Source: a virus. From it: a stretch of DNA of 32,865 nt. Location: IMG/VR virus record IMGVR_UViG_3300020056_002231, positions 1-32,865 of that record; one strand, 5' to 3'. The translations under genes and the position numbers were made by a program. Within the stretch, counting starts at the first letter, position 1, and each line of letters opens with the position of its first letter. Positions 22,665 through 31,145 of the stretch are shown here, piece by piece. The notes beneath the pieces are model-generated. The model searched no databases. It was not told the origin of the DNA and saw only the letters and a list, made by a program, of their open reading frames with translations.

Positions 22665-23056
22665 TTTAAATTTTTCCACATACTAGAAGCCATTTGAAAC
22701 AGCGCATTAACTTGTTGGTTTGCAGGATTTCTAGCAAATGCAACCCAACAAATTACATCTTGATCTGCATAATTTTCTTCAACAAAATCTTTAAAACTTG
22801 TACCAGTAGTGTAAACATCATCTACAATTAGTATAGGGTGTTTTTCGTCTCCTGTGGCATATTTCTCCATTGCGTACTGCAATGGCAACCCGCCACGTGG
22901 AATACCAACTACTTTTGAAAAAGGACGATTTTCAATTTCCGAGATCATAAGTCCTAGGCATTCCCAGTCGTCTTCAGTAAGTCCGTCACATTCAATTTTC
23001 CATTTAAGATCAAGGCCTGCATGTGATACAAAGTCTTCTTTTACAAATATTGTCAT
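22661..23056 (-). CDS. Phosphoribosyltransferase (orotate PRTase-like fold)
   Basis: 131 residues, short for the family. The PRPP motif ILIVDDVYTTGTS is at 75-87 and the VVGIPRGGLPL strand-loop at 49-59, the pattern of type I PRTases. Downstream of the motif only about 45 residues remain, so the hood region is reduced. It follows the dpdA-like gene by 9 bases and overlaps the next by ATGA. A role in recycling the base released by transglycosylation is a speculation worth testing. Confidence 0.8.
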   Translation of the reverse strand: MTIFVKEDFVSHAGLDLKWKIECDGLTEDDWECLGLMISEIENRPFSKVVGIPRGGLPLQYAMEKYATGDEKHPILIVDDVYTTGTSFKDFVEENYADQDVICWVAFARNPANQQVNALFQMASSMWKNLK

Positions 23057-23065
23057 TTAATTTCC

Positions 23066-24520
23066 TTACTCAAAAAACTTATTAAAGTTTGCACTAGCAT
23101 TTATTGTTTTCTTTCCAACAGCACCTCGTGTACCAATCACAGTTAAAAAGAAGTTTCTGTGTTTTTCAACTTCTGCTAATGCACGATCACGGTTGTCTAT
23201 ACTAAAAATACGTTCTACAACATCTCTAAAATATATTCTATCAAATGTTTCGTCTACTAACATTTTAGGAATAACACCTGCATCATACTGTCTGTTTGCT
23301 TCTTGCACAGCATTCAAATGACTCCATACATTATGTCCCATTTGTAATGCATAACTAAAAGAATCCCAACTAGTTTTTCCTTCTTTACCTATTTTATTTA
23401 AGTCGCCAGGGGCATATGTACAAATGTCACTTACTTTAAGACCGTCACTAATTGGAGAATCTGTGAAGTTTTCAAAAATACCGTCGGCTAGTGTAGCATC
23501 TCGAAAGCCTCTAGCATCAGTGGCGTATTTTTTATCGTCTACACTAGGCACCATGCGATATACCCACTTTGATCTATCTTCAGTTTCGGTTTGTATATAA
23601 ATTTGTCCATTTGCAGTAGCAAGGAACGGAGAAGCGCAGTCGAACGTAATTGTAAAGTTTTCGTTATGATACTTTCGAATAGCTCGTTGAACGTCAGTAA
23701 GCAGTACAGCCCATTCTAGCTTACTAGTACCTAAGAAGTGCATAACATCGTGTATGCCTTTTTCTAATAACCCGTCGAACCGTAGCGTAACAAGACGCTT
23801 GATAGCAAGTTCGATATCACACATGTTTTGACCACCCATTGCCCAGCCGTTAAAATGTGTATCTGGATACAGCTTTGGGTCGCAGAAGTCTTTCATTTGC
23901 TCGTACCAGTCGTCAGCTTGATCAAAGTTTTCACCTTGTAGGACATTCAAAAACTTACAAGCACCTGTACGATTCTTTTGCCAGTAATCATTATTAATCC
24001 GTGTAGCATTTACAGCTTCTTGGTATGTGCTAATACCTGTTGCACGTTGTCCTGCTTCTGATCTAGATACCCATGCTGGAATATCAAGAATCATACCGTA
24101 GTCCATGTATGCATCCATCCACTTGAGCACACCGTCACGTTTTTTGTGTGCTTTAGGACAGTTAGGATCTTTCCAATCACCTTCCCATACACCCTTACCA
24201 ATTTGGAAACCACCTGAGTCGCCTAGTACCCAAGTATTATCTCTATCTCTATTACGCACCATATCTTCTTTTGGTGCTTCTTTAGTGGTATCTAGGTCAG
24301 CATGTCCAGCAGAGTACAGTGTCCACTTGTATTGGAATTTACCTTCATCTTTGTTTAGGTAGTTTAAACTTTCAATGCCATTAGGTAGATTACTGGGAAT
24401 TCGATCTGCAGAAACATATTCGTCAAAGCGCTGCTTACCTACATAAGTGGCATAAAAACCACTTAGTGCAGGAAGAAATATAGCATAATCATTTTGTGTT
24501 TCAGTTAAGTTTGTGTTCAT
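23066..24520 (-). CDS. dpdA: DpdA-like tRNA-guanine-transglycosylase-fold DNA transglycosylase
   Basis: 484 residues with TGT-family TIM-barrel hallmarks: GDSGGFQ (100-106) containing the general acid/base aspartate, LDIPAW (145-150), LNVLQG (191-196), GWAMGG (225-230) and FDCASPF (293-299) where D294 matches the TGT nucleophile (FDCVLP in tRNA enzymes). The C-terminal zinc site of tRNA TGT (CxCxxC...H) is not visible, and the C terminus is unlike it, which fits DpdA, the enzyme that inserts 7-deazaguanine derivatives in DNA. The TAATG junction couples it to the clamp-like gene. Its location near folE, queE and a queD-like gene supports a DNA role. Confidence 0.82.
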   Translation of the reverse strand: MNTNLTETQNDYAIFLPALSGFYATYVGKQRFDEYVSADRIPSNLPNGIESLNYLNKDEGKFQYKWTLYSAGHADLDTTKEAPKEDMVRNRDRDNTWVLGDSGGFQIGKGVWEGDWKDPNCPKAHKKRDGVLKWMDAYMDYGMILDIPAWVSRSEAGQRATGISTYQEAVNATRINNDYWQKNRTGACKFLNVLQGENFDQADDWYEQMKDFCDPKLYPDTHFNGWAMGGQNMCDIELAIKRLVTLRFDGLLEKGIHDVMHFLGTSKLEWAVLLTDVQRAIRKYHNENFTITFDCASPFLATANGQIYIQTETEDRSKWVYRMVPSVDDKKYATDARGFRDATLADGIFENFTDSPISDGLKVSDICTYAPGDLNKIGKEGKTSWDSFSYALQMGHNVWSHLNAVQEANRQYDAGVIPKMLVDETFDRIYFRDVVERIFSIDNRDRALAEVEKHRNFFLTVIGTRGAVGKKTINASANFNKFFE

Positions 24521-25251
24521 TACTTACTTTGTGCAGGAATAATATAGTCGTATGTAGTCATGCCGCTGTCTACAGTAATTTTCATAGCACCTTGATCAGA
24601 AATACTCATTGTAACATCGCCATCTAAGTTGAGAATGCTTTGTACTTGTGCTACAGGATAAGACCAAGTATGCTGTAACTGTCCGCTTACATTTGCTTCA
24701 AAAATAAATTCACCAGCGTGTGTGTTTGCATCGCCAAACGAGAATACTAAATTATTGTTACTTGTAGATACTCGGAATAGTGGCTCTTCTGAATGTGCGG
24801 CACTCATAAGTTTAAGTCTGCTAATACTAGCAAGTGTTGGCTCGAACACGATTACCCACGTAGCACCTTTGAACTTTACTGCTTTGAGCTTTTCTTCGAT
24901 AATAGCTTTACTCATAAAGCGATAGTCGTTATGAAAGTCGCCACTAGAATTTTCAAAATGAATGTGTGTAGGAATAGTATCGCCGTTGCGCACATCTGTA
25001 ATAACTTCAATCTTCTCGTTTTCACGATACTCAGGATTTTTAAGATGCAAAGAAAGTTTATCTAAGTTTGGCATACCAAATGTATCATTAAACTCTGCAA
25101 CAGGTGTATGCGTTTTAGCTGTAACAATTACACTGCGATCTTCGGCCATTGATTCAATAACAGTGTCATTTGCATCGCTTACACTTACTTTTACCATAGG
25201 AAGACCTAAAGTATGTGTATGTGCAACAATGTCTTGTAAAATATCTTTCAT
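24520..25251 (-). CDS. Sliding-clamp-like protein (gp45/PCNA fold), tentative
   Basis: 243 residues (T4 gp45 is 228). The layout matches a clamp: a VSVSDANDTVIESMAEDRSV half with GMPNLDKLSLHLKNPEYREN (59-78) as in gp45, a linker, and a C-terminal half ending in MKITVDSGMTTYDYIIPA, like the last strands of PCNA-type clamps. No sequence-level identification to gp45 is certain by eye. It lies just ahead of dpdA and near gp43, whose C terminus looks like a clamp-binding peptide. It has its own promoter (25273-25301) and a GGAG ribosome site. Function: processivity of replication and late-transcription coupling if confirmed. Confidence 0.55.
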   Translation of the reverse strand: MKDILQDIVAHTHTLGLPMVKVSVSDANDTVIESMAEDRSVIVTAKTHTPVAEFNDTFGMPNLDKLSLHLKNPEYRENEKIEVITDVRNGDTIPTHIHFENSSGDFHNDYRFMSKAIIEEKLKAVKFKGATWVIVFEPTLASISRLKLMSAAHSEEPLFRVSTSNNNLVFSFGDANTHAGEFIFEANVSGQLQHTWSYPVAQVQSILNLDGDVTMSISDQGAMKITVDSGMTTYDYIIPAQSK

Positions 25252-25272
25252 TATGATTCTCCAATATTAAGT

Positions 25273-25301
25273 ATTGTAATGTATTTTGTGTCTAGTGTCA
25301 A
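25273..25301 (-). promoter_or_regulatory. Sigma70-like promoter for clamp-like/dpdA unit
   Basis: Minus strand: TTGACA (25296-25301), 17-base spacer, TACAAT (25273-25278). It lies in the gap before the clamp-like gene. Confidence 0.72.
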
Positions 25302-25313
25302 TAAATATTTAGG

Positions 25314-25778
25314 TTATTTACGTGGTGGAATAATATTTTTATACCACGGAGATGTTGCAGCTGGTTCTTTCAACGCATCACAAACTCTTTGTCTTATATC
25401 ACTAGAGCTAAATCTATGATCACGTTTATTAAAATACAATTCTATATTTTTACGTTTGCACAGATCTCTACCAGTGAATTCTTTTTCTTTATATTCTTCT
25501 CCTAAAATTCTAACATTTATAGGATAAATTTTCAAAATGTCTAACAAATCTTCTTCTGTTTGATAACAAATTATTTCATCAACGTACTTTACACCTTTTA
25601 GTTGTATAAATCTTTCTACTAATGTTTGTACTGGTTTGTTTTTTTCTGGCCTATCAACAGATGGATCAACTTGTAAACCTACAACTAGGTAATCACACTG
25701 ATCTTTTGCGTCTGCAAGCATTTGCACATGACCAGCATGCAGCAAATCAAATGTGCTTGCAGTGAAACCCATTTTCAT
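25314..25778 (-). CDS. Cytidylyltransferase (TagD/glycerol-3-phosphate type nucleotidyltransferase)
   Basis: 154 residues from the ATG at 25778 with AGGAG 7 bases upstream; the longer frame to 25862 lies inside the SDR gene and is rejected. The HxGH motif HAGH is at 14-17 within GFTASTFDLLHAGH, and RFSSSDIR (122-129) matches the ISSTxIR motif of cytidylyltransferases. It would transfer CMP to a phosphorylated alcohol or acid. The ATGA overlap couples it to the SDR gene. The substrate is not defined; ribitol, glycerol or ethanolamine phosphates are family options. Confidence 0.83.
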   Translation of the reverse strand: MKMGFTASTFDLLHAGHVQMLADAKDQCDYLVVGLQVDPSVDRPEKNKPVQTLVERFIQLKGVKYVDEIICYQTEEDLLDILKIYPINVRILGEEYKEKEFTGRDLCKRKNIELYFNKRDHRFSSSDIRQRVCDALKEPAATSPWYKNIIPPRK

Positions 25779-26221
25779 TTTTTGTCTCCTTGGTCGGGTG
25801 TAATAGTTATATCTTTTACTCTGTGTGGTTGTTGTAATATCCAATCGATTACATTTACACAATAATCTAAGCTCATCTTATAAGCATCTACGTGTGCAAC
25901 TCTTGGACTATCAAACCATCCAAATCTTACGCTAGTTGTATTCACTCCTTGATAGTAAAGTTGTTCGTTTGCTTTGTCGAGCGCAGCTTTTTCTACTGCA
26001 TAGATATGCGGTTTTGGTTTATTTCCGTCACCGCTATTACTACTAATATTAATAATTCTTTTACCTAGTGCAGCAGCATCATACAATAGTTCAACTTGTG
26101 AAAAACAATCATGTTTACAATTAATAAAAATATCGCATTCTTCTAGGCTTGCGCAATTACCATATTTTTCCGCTAATGCTTTTCCTAAGCCTCTGCGTGA
26201 ACCTGTAACAAAAAATTTCAT
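25775..26221 (-). CDS. Truncated short-chain dehydrogenase/reductase
   Basis: 148 residues against about 250 in typical SDR enzymes. The NAD(P)-binding TGSRRGLG (6-13), the NISSNSG serine (about 58-64) and YxxxK (Y74, K78) are kept, so the cofactor site and active site look intact. The deletion lies between the glycine motif and the serine, where a normal SDR has roughly 100 residues but here has about 50. The gene starts on the last base of gp43 and overlaps the cytidylyltransferase by ATGA. The pair could reduce and then activate a sugar or polyol phosphate; this is inference. Confidence 0.72.
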   Translation of the reverse strand: MKFFVTGSRRGLGKALAEKYGNCASLEECDIFINCKHDCFSQVELLYDAAALGKRIINISSNSGDGNKPKPHIYAVEKAALDKANEQLYYQGVNTTSVRFGWFDSPRVAHVDAYKMSLDYCVNVIDWILQQPHRVKDITITPDQGDKK

Positions 26222-28899
26222 TATTCGAACTCAAATAAACTTGCAAATGTTGTATTTTGTTTTGTGTCTTCCAACGGATAGTTTAGCACACCGATTAAAT
26301 TATCTAATTTATTATCAATAATAGTTTCAGCCATCGCAGCATCGTCAAATGGCAATTCTGTAAACCATTGCGGCAGTCTAAGTTCATCAGTTGGGTATCC
26401 GATACTTGTATAACCTAGTGGATTTGGTTTAAGCTTACACACAATAGTTTTCATACCATCTACAATATCTTGAGAGTATTTGTCACCGTGTACTCTTTTT
26501 AGTGTATTCCAGTTTAATGCTGCTCTTACGTGCCCTGGCATGTTGGCTTTGCCCTGCTTTTCTTCGAGTGTTCTAAACTTATTTAGGTTATTTACACGTT
26601 TGGGTGTACCTTTTTCCCATGCAGGACGTGACTCAAAGTCTTTTCTAAATTGTATAATCATATCAAGAATTTCTTGTTGCGGAGCACTTTCGAGTACTCT
26701 TGTTAAAATTCTCATTAAAAATTCTTGCATATACGGCGGCGTGTCTGCACGACGCAAGTCTAAGCCCATTGCTTTTACTTTTCCGCTTTTGCCATCTATG
26801 TCTTTTCTATTGCCTTCGTCGTCGATTACAAGTGCAGCATATCGTTTCTTTGTAATATATAAACCTGATTCTGCAACAATTTCTCTACCAGCTGCAATTA
26901 CGTCACTTCTACTGTTTGGGCAATGAAACGCCTTTTGCATAAAGTCTGGAAAAGTTGAGTTAGCTTGTTCTGCTATTTGATTGTATAGAGTAATTACGTT
27001 TTCTTTACTCCACGGTATATTACCAGCGTCGATATCTTTTTTCAATACAGGATAAGCTGAAAAGTAAACTGAGTCTGTATCGCCGTAAATTACAGTTTCA
27101 CCTACATGATCATATTCACCAGTAGCAACTTTGTTAACTTCGGCACTCATATGTTTTACAATTTGTCGACCTGTGAGTGTTGTACTTTGACCAATACGCT
27201 TATCGAAGAATCTACAGCCAGGATTTAGAATTGCACCATACAACGAGTTAAGATTAATCTTTTTAACTAGTTGTCGCTTATCCCAGTATTCAATTTCAGC
27301 TTTATTGCCAGCAGCAATTGCTTTCTTAAGTTTACCTTGAAGTTCTTTTCTTTCAGCATACCAGCGTTTCAAAATACCCGGAATAACAGCTTCGAATTCA
27401 TGTGTAAAAATAGTACCATTTGCACTAAGCATCCAAGGCATGTTACTGTCAAAAATTAGTTTATGAACTTCGGCTGCACTTAATACATTGCTGCCGCCTT
27501 CTTCCCAATCTATTGTGATCATAAAGTCTTTACGCTGTTCCATAACAGCTTCGTACTCTAACGAACCAAAATGTCCTTCCCATGCTGCTGCAAATGATTT
27601 TTTCTTAAGGGTAGTAGCTTCGTGAATCATTGCATCGGTAGCATCGGGACGAAGTTGTCCTACAATGCTTTCAGGAGCCATGTTTAGTGCACGAATTACA
27701 CTAGGATACAGTGAGTTCAAGTCCATAGAGCCGATCCACTTGTGTAGTCCTTTTTTCGGATAGGCTACATAAGCACCAGCAGCACCTGTTGTTTCATGCT
27801 CGCGACGATTGGGTACTTGCATGCCTCTACGATGTGCTTCGTTAACAATTGCTTGTTCCGTCACTGCTACTGCTCCCATAGTAGTTTGCAGTAGCACAGT
27901 ATTTGCATGTGCAAGTTCATTTGCAAGATCAATAAACCGCAGTTTCTTATCTAGTTTATCGAGTAGTGCAACGTCCTGCCTGTTATATTCAATAAACTTT
28001 TCAAAGTCATTGTTGTAAAGCTGATCAAGTGTACCTTCATATGCAGTTTTGTTTTCTCCTACTTCATATTCGCCAATGGCATCTAGTTTGTAAGAGTGAC
28101 GTTCTTCGTATGTATACTTTCTATATAGATTAAGATAATCCATGTGTACACGACCAATAGTGTCATACGTTTCGCTCGTTTTGCCAAATTTTTCAAACTC
28201 ACGACGCTTTGGCAATTGTTGCCATAGACAGAATCTGCGTGTATCGTCTTTACTTAAAACACGGGCAATTCTGTTAATTGTATATGGTACATCATAACCT
28301 TCTGAGTTCCAACCGCTGTGGATATCAGCATCTTCAATCAAGTCGAGGAATGCTTCAAGCATATCGCTCTCGCCTTGTTTACTGTTAGGAAACAAGATAC
28401 ATTCTTCACCCCAGCGCTCTTTACACATCGCTGCTGCTTCGTCGTATGGCAAGCCCTTCGGCGGCATAGCAACTGTAACTAGAACTTCCAACCATTGCAA
28501 ATATACTGTAATAGCAGTAATTGGCATAAATGGGTCTTCAGGCGGAGCAAAGCCTTTATCAGGATCAAAATCTGTCTCAATATCCCAAAACGCAACATTT
28601 AGTTTTGGTGAATCTTGATTCAAATAGTTTTCACTTAAACATTGAAAGATAGGATTAGTATCACTTTCAAAAAGCTTTAAGTGTTTGTTTATTGCAAGTT
28701 CTTTTTTGAACTCTTTTGTGTTCTTACACACAATACGTTTAAGAGGCTCGCCGTGTGTGCTTTTATATTTGCCGGCAGCATCTGCGTAATAGAAAGTATA
28801 TTTTGCTTGAATGTCTTTGAAAACACGCTTGCCTTCAATACGTTCTACAATTCTAATAATGTCTGCATCTCTGTCAAAAAAAGCGTCAACGTATGGCAT
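26221..28899 (-). CDS. 43: Family B DNA polymerase, T4 gp43 type
   Basis: 892 residues, close to T4 gp43 (898). Exonuclease motifs: Exo I D106/E108 in FWDIETD, Exo II NSEGYDVPY (198-206), Exo III YNRQDVALL (305-313). Polymerase motifs: A DLNSLYPSV (393-401), B KKINLNSLYG (545-554), C YGDTDSV (604-610). The C terminus ends in ASLFEFE, a short hydrophobic tail like the clamp-binding peptide of T4 gp43. It replicates the phage genome with a proofreading exonuclease. Three bases separate it from the DsbA-like gene. Confidence 0.97.
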   Translation of the reverse strand: MPYVDAFFDRDADIIRIVERIEGKRVFKDIQAKYTFYYADAAGKYKSTHGEPLKRIVCKNTKEFKKELAINKHLKLFESDTNPIFQCLSENYLNQDSPKLNVAFWDIETDFDPDKGFAPPEDPFMPITAITVYLQWLEVLVTVAMPPKGLPYDEAAAMCKERWGEECILFPNSKQGESDMLEAFLDLIEDADIHSGWNSEGYDVPYTINRIARVLSKDDTRRFCLWQQLPKRREFEKFGKTSETYDTIGRVHMDYLNLYRKYTYEERHSYKLDAIGEYEVGENKTAYEGTLDQLYNNDFEKFIEYNRQDVALLDKLDKKLRFIDLANELAHANTVLLQTTMGAVAVTEQAIVNEAHRRGMQVPNRREHETTGAAGAYVAYPKKGLHKWIGSMDLNSLYPSVIRALNMAPESIVGQLRPDATDAMIHEATTLKKKSFAAAWEGHFGSLEYEAVMEQRKDFMITIDWEEGGSNVLSAAEVHKLIFDSNMPWMLSANGTIFTHEFEAVIPGILKRWYAERKELQGKLKKAIAAGNKAEIEYWDKRQLVKKINLNSLYGAILNPGCRFFDKRIGQSTTLTGRQIVKHMSAEVNKVATGEYDHVGETVIYGDTDSVYFSAYPVLKKDIDAGNIPWSKENVITLYNQIAEQANSTFPDFMQKAFHCPNSRSDVIAAGREIVAESGLYITKKRYAALVIDDEGNRKDIDGKSGKVKAMGLDLRRADTPPYMQEFLMRILTRVLESAPQQEILDMIIQFRKDFESRPAWEKGTPKRVNNLNKFRTLEEKQGKANMPGHVRAALNWNTLKRVHGDKYSQDIVDGMKTIVCKLKPNPLGYTSIGYPTDELRLPQWFTELPFDDAAMAETIIDNKLDNLIGVLNYPLEDTKQNTTFASLFEFE

Positions 28900-28902
28900 A
28901 CT

Positions 28903-29163
28903 CTACTTATCAACTCCTACTGTTGCAACTATAGTTTCAAGATCTTGGAAATCATCTACATGCTTATCCCAGTCACGCTTATATGCAACACGAATCGCTT
29001 TATTGATTAGTGCAGGTTTTACATCTAATTCTTCAGCAATTGCTTTTACTGTATCTTTTAGTCCTGCTTGTAAATCGTCAACTTCTTGCAGTACAGATAC
29101 ACCTTCAGCTACAATACGTTCAAGTTTGCCTTTTTCGTCAGGACCATAGACTCTATCACTCAT
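28903..29163 (-). CDS. dsbA: DsbA-like double-stranded-DNA-binding protein
   Basis: 86 residues (T4 DsbA is 89), with the same helical layout: KLERIVAEGVSVLQEVDDLQAGLKDTVKAIAEELD, then KPALINKAIRVAYKRDWDK and an acidic tail. T4 DsbA binds dsDNA near late promoters and affects late transcription. The helix order and VKPALINKAI element match by eye. AGGAG precedes the ATG, and a strong sigma70-like promoter is at 29187-29215. It is the first gene of the gp43 unit. Confidence 0.62.
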   Translation of the reverse strand: MSDRVYGPDEKGKLERIVAEGVSVLQEVDDLQAGLKDTVKAIAEELDVKPALINKAIRVAYKRDWDKHVDDFQDLETIVATVGVDK

Positions 29164-29186
29164 TAAATAACTCCTAATAATAATTA

Positions 29187-29215
29187 AATATAATATAAAA
29201 ATACAGAAAAGTCAA
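29187..29215 (-). promoter_or_regulatory. Sigma70-like promoter for dsbA-gp43 unit
   Basis: Minus strand: TTGACT (29210-29215), 17-base spacer, TATATT (29187-29192). The gap is AT-rich. Confidence 0.72.
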
Positions 29216-29218
29216 CTA

Positions 29219-29830
29219 TTATTTGACAAATGCTCCAATTCTTCCGTGTATATCGGGGTAATCTATATATGTATATCCCTTTGGAGCAACAGTATTTTCA
29301 CCTTCCCAAACAGGGATAAATTCTTCTTGCGCATAGTTAAAGTCTTCATTTTTACGTAGGTGTACTTCTATAAGTTTATTACCTATAAATTCACAGTTTA
29401 AATATTCTTCATCTTTATATTCTTCTAACACACTTGGAAGACTAATTTGATCTTTTACCTTACGCCATACTTTCCATTTTGTAAAAGTGTTTGAATCTTT
29501 GAAACCTTCTACAGCTAACACTTGTCTACCATAATTGTAGTCTACGCTTATGTGTTTACCTTCAAACCATTCACACCAAAAAAAACCTATTGGTAAATCT
29601 GTTGTTAGTTTTTCTATCCATCTTTTTTCTGCTCCTAGACCTAATCCTAAAGCATTTACACAAGGGCGTACAATATAATGTGCTGGCTTAGGCACATCTA
29701 TACCGGTCGGTCCGCATGTGTAACCTAGTTTTCTTGAAAGTATAAGCTTATCAAATACCCAAAGCTTATCTGGATTAGTTCGTTGCCATACAAAATCTTC
29801 TTCTGTATCGTCAACTAACGGATTTGTCAT
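29219..29830 (-). CDS. Unrecognised phage protein, possible ATP-grasp fold
   Basis: 203 residues. A pattern familiar from marine phages: HYIVRPCVNALGLGLGAEK (46-64), LPIGFFWCEWFEG (79-91), a YGRQVLAVEGFK segment near 100 and LNCEFIGNKLIEVHLRKNED (about 144-163). The last resembles the E-x-N/R metal-binding end of ATP-grasp enzymes, and the early VRP segment fits an ATP-grasp small domain, but the protein is shorter than usual and no Lys pair is certain. The function could be a ligase. Its start overlaps the next gene upstream by ATGA. Confidence 0.5.
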   Translation of the reverse strand: MTNPLVDDTEEDFVWQRTNPDKLWVFDKLILSRKLGYTCGPTGIDVPKPAHYIVRPCVNALGLGLGAEKRWIEKLTTDLPIGFFWCEWFEGKHISVDYNYGRQVLAVEGFKDSNTFTKWKVWRKVKDQISLPSVLEEYKDEEYLNCEFIGNKLIEVHLRKNEDFNYAQEEFIPVWEGENTVAPKGYTYIDYPDIHGRIGAFVK

Positions 29831-30375
29831 TTGCTTTGTTTAAGCATCTTAATCATACTGTGTAAACGCTCACGGTATCGTGGCTCAATTAATAGTGTGC
29901 TAAAAATTGTAACATAAGGGCCTAAAGCTTTTTGTTGTTCATCACTTAATTCTTCACCAGCTGAAGCAAGTGCAAGTGCTTGTGCAGCTTGAACATGATT
30001 TGGTTGTTCTTTCTTTAATGTTTTTGTTTGTCTAAGAGCAGAAACATAATCTCTTGTTTTGTATTCTTTTTCGTTCATTCTTTTCTTCTTTCCTGCACAA
30101 TGGGCTTTTTGAGAAAAGCCTTTTGGGTTAGAACAGTTAATACTGTCTTTGTATTTTTGAGACCATTTCTCAGCAACAATTTTGTCTTGCATTAGATCAT
30201 CATGATTTTTTTCTGCGTAGATTTTTGCTTTCTTTGCAGAATAAAATAATTTTACAATGTCACCTTTGTTATTGTATACAGCCCAGAAGTCTTTTCCGTT
30301 GTCATCTTTGTGTTTTACAACGTGACTGTTAGTATCATGCCCGTACTTTTTATCAAAAACTTCTCTCAAATACAT
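29827..30375 (-). CDS. Phage protein with Cys/basic motif, unknown function
   Basis: 182 residues. The N-terminal half looks like a compact alpha/beta unit (FWAVYNNKGDIVKLF near 30-44, then a KNHDDLMQDK helix). A motif SINCSNPKGFSQKAHCAGKK (about 78-97) has two cysteines 11 residues apart followed by basic residues; the C-terminal half is helical. Similar short Cys/basic motifs occur in the next two genes. Function unknown; a virion or RNA-binding role is possible. It overlaps the ATP-grasp-like gene by ATGA. Confidence 0.62.
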   Translation of the reverse strand: MYLREVFDKKYGHDTNSHVVKHKDDNGKDFWAVYNNKGDIVKLFYSAKKAKIYAEKNHDDLMQDKIVAEKWSQKYKDSINCSNPKGFSQKAHCAGKKKRMNEKEYKTRDYVSALRQTKTLKKEQPNHVQAAQALALASAGEELSDEQQKALGPYVTIFSTLLIEPRYRERLHSMIKMLKQSK

Positions 30376-30376
30376 T

Positions 30377-31117
30377 TTAGTTCTTTACATTCTTTGCTTT
30401 ACCGCGGCGATTTCTATTTGGATCTTTTCTACGCTTGCGTTTTACTGCACGGGCTATACCCGCCTTGCCATCTTTTTTACCATCGCCATCTTTGTCTGCG
30501 TTGCGCAATTTTGCTGCTGCACTCTTACTCAAACACTTGGGCTTTGACTTTCCTTTGGTATCACCGCACTTGCCTATGCGATTACCTGAACTATCATAAG
30601 CATCCCAGCCACCGCCACCTGCACCGCCTTCTTTACCTTTACCAAACCAATCACGTAGGTTTTCGTTTAAATCTACACGTCCAAACCCAGGCTCGGGATC
30701 ACCTTTTACAACACTGTTTAAATGACTTTGCTGATAGTCAGCAACTTCTTCTTCAATGCCAATCTCTCTAGCTTGAGACATTATTTCATCATGCAATGTA
30801 TGTGCAAATTCTTTTGCTTCGTCTGTAGATTCACCAGTGTCCATCACTGCTTTTTCTAGTTTGTAAAATATATCTTGTAAGCGTATTAAACCTTCCATCC
30901 CGGGCTTATCAGCATGTTTTTCTGCTGTTTTGATAGCACTTCCGCACATAAAGAAATGTGTTGTAGTGTAGTCACCAATGGTAACTTCGGGTCCTTCGGG
31001 ATCTAAGTCTTCATTTTTGACACAGTTAGGCACACGTTTTCCGAACATGGTTTTCATGCCCTTTTTAGTGTATCCCTTCCAACAACGTGTACCTTCAACA
31101 ATATCAAATATATTCAT
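30377..31117 (-). CDS. Phage protein with two Cys/basic motifs, unknown function
   Basis: 246 residues. The N terminus has RCWKGYTKKGMKTMFGKRVP followed by NC (two cysteines 19 apart, 11-32). The middle is helical and acidic. The C terminus is Gly-rich (GGAGGGGWDAYDSSG) with GKCGDTKGKSKPKC, and then a DKDGDGKKDG calcium-loop-like sequence and a strongly basic tail (RKRRKDPNRNRRGKAK). The WF-then-Cys layout resembles DUF5872-like tails found in other phage proteins. It follows the Cys/basic gene by one base. Function unknown; DNA or RNA contact is likely from the basic tail. Confidence 0.6.
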   Translation of the reverse strand: MNIFDIVEGTRCWKGYTKKGMKTMFGKRVPNCVKNEDLDPEGPEVTIGDYTTTHFFMCGSAIKTAEKHADKPGMEGLIRLQDIFYKLEKAVMDTGESTDEAKEFAHTLHDEIMSQAREIGIEEEVADYQQSHLNSVVKGDPEPGFGRVDLNENLRDWFGKGKEGGAGGGGWDAYDSSGNRIGKCGDTKGKSKPKCLSKSAAAKLRNADKDGDGKKDGKAGIARAVKRKRRKDPNRNRRGKAKNVKN

Positions 31118-31145
31118 TTTTTCTTGCTCTTTACGTTCTTGTTTA

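Noticed and set aside
25779-25862. N-terminal extension of the cytidylyltransferase
   Set aside because: It lies within the SDR gene and lacks a ribosome site, whereas AGGAG sits 7 bases before ATG 25778.
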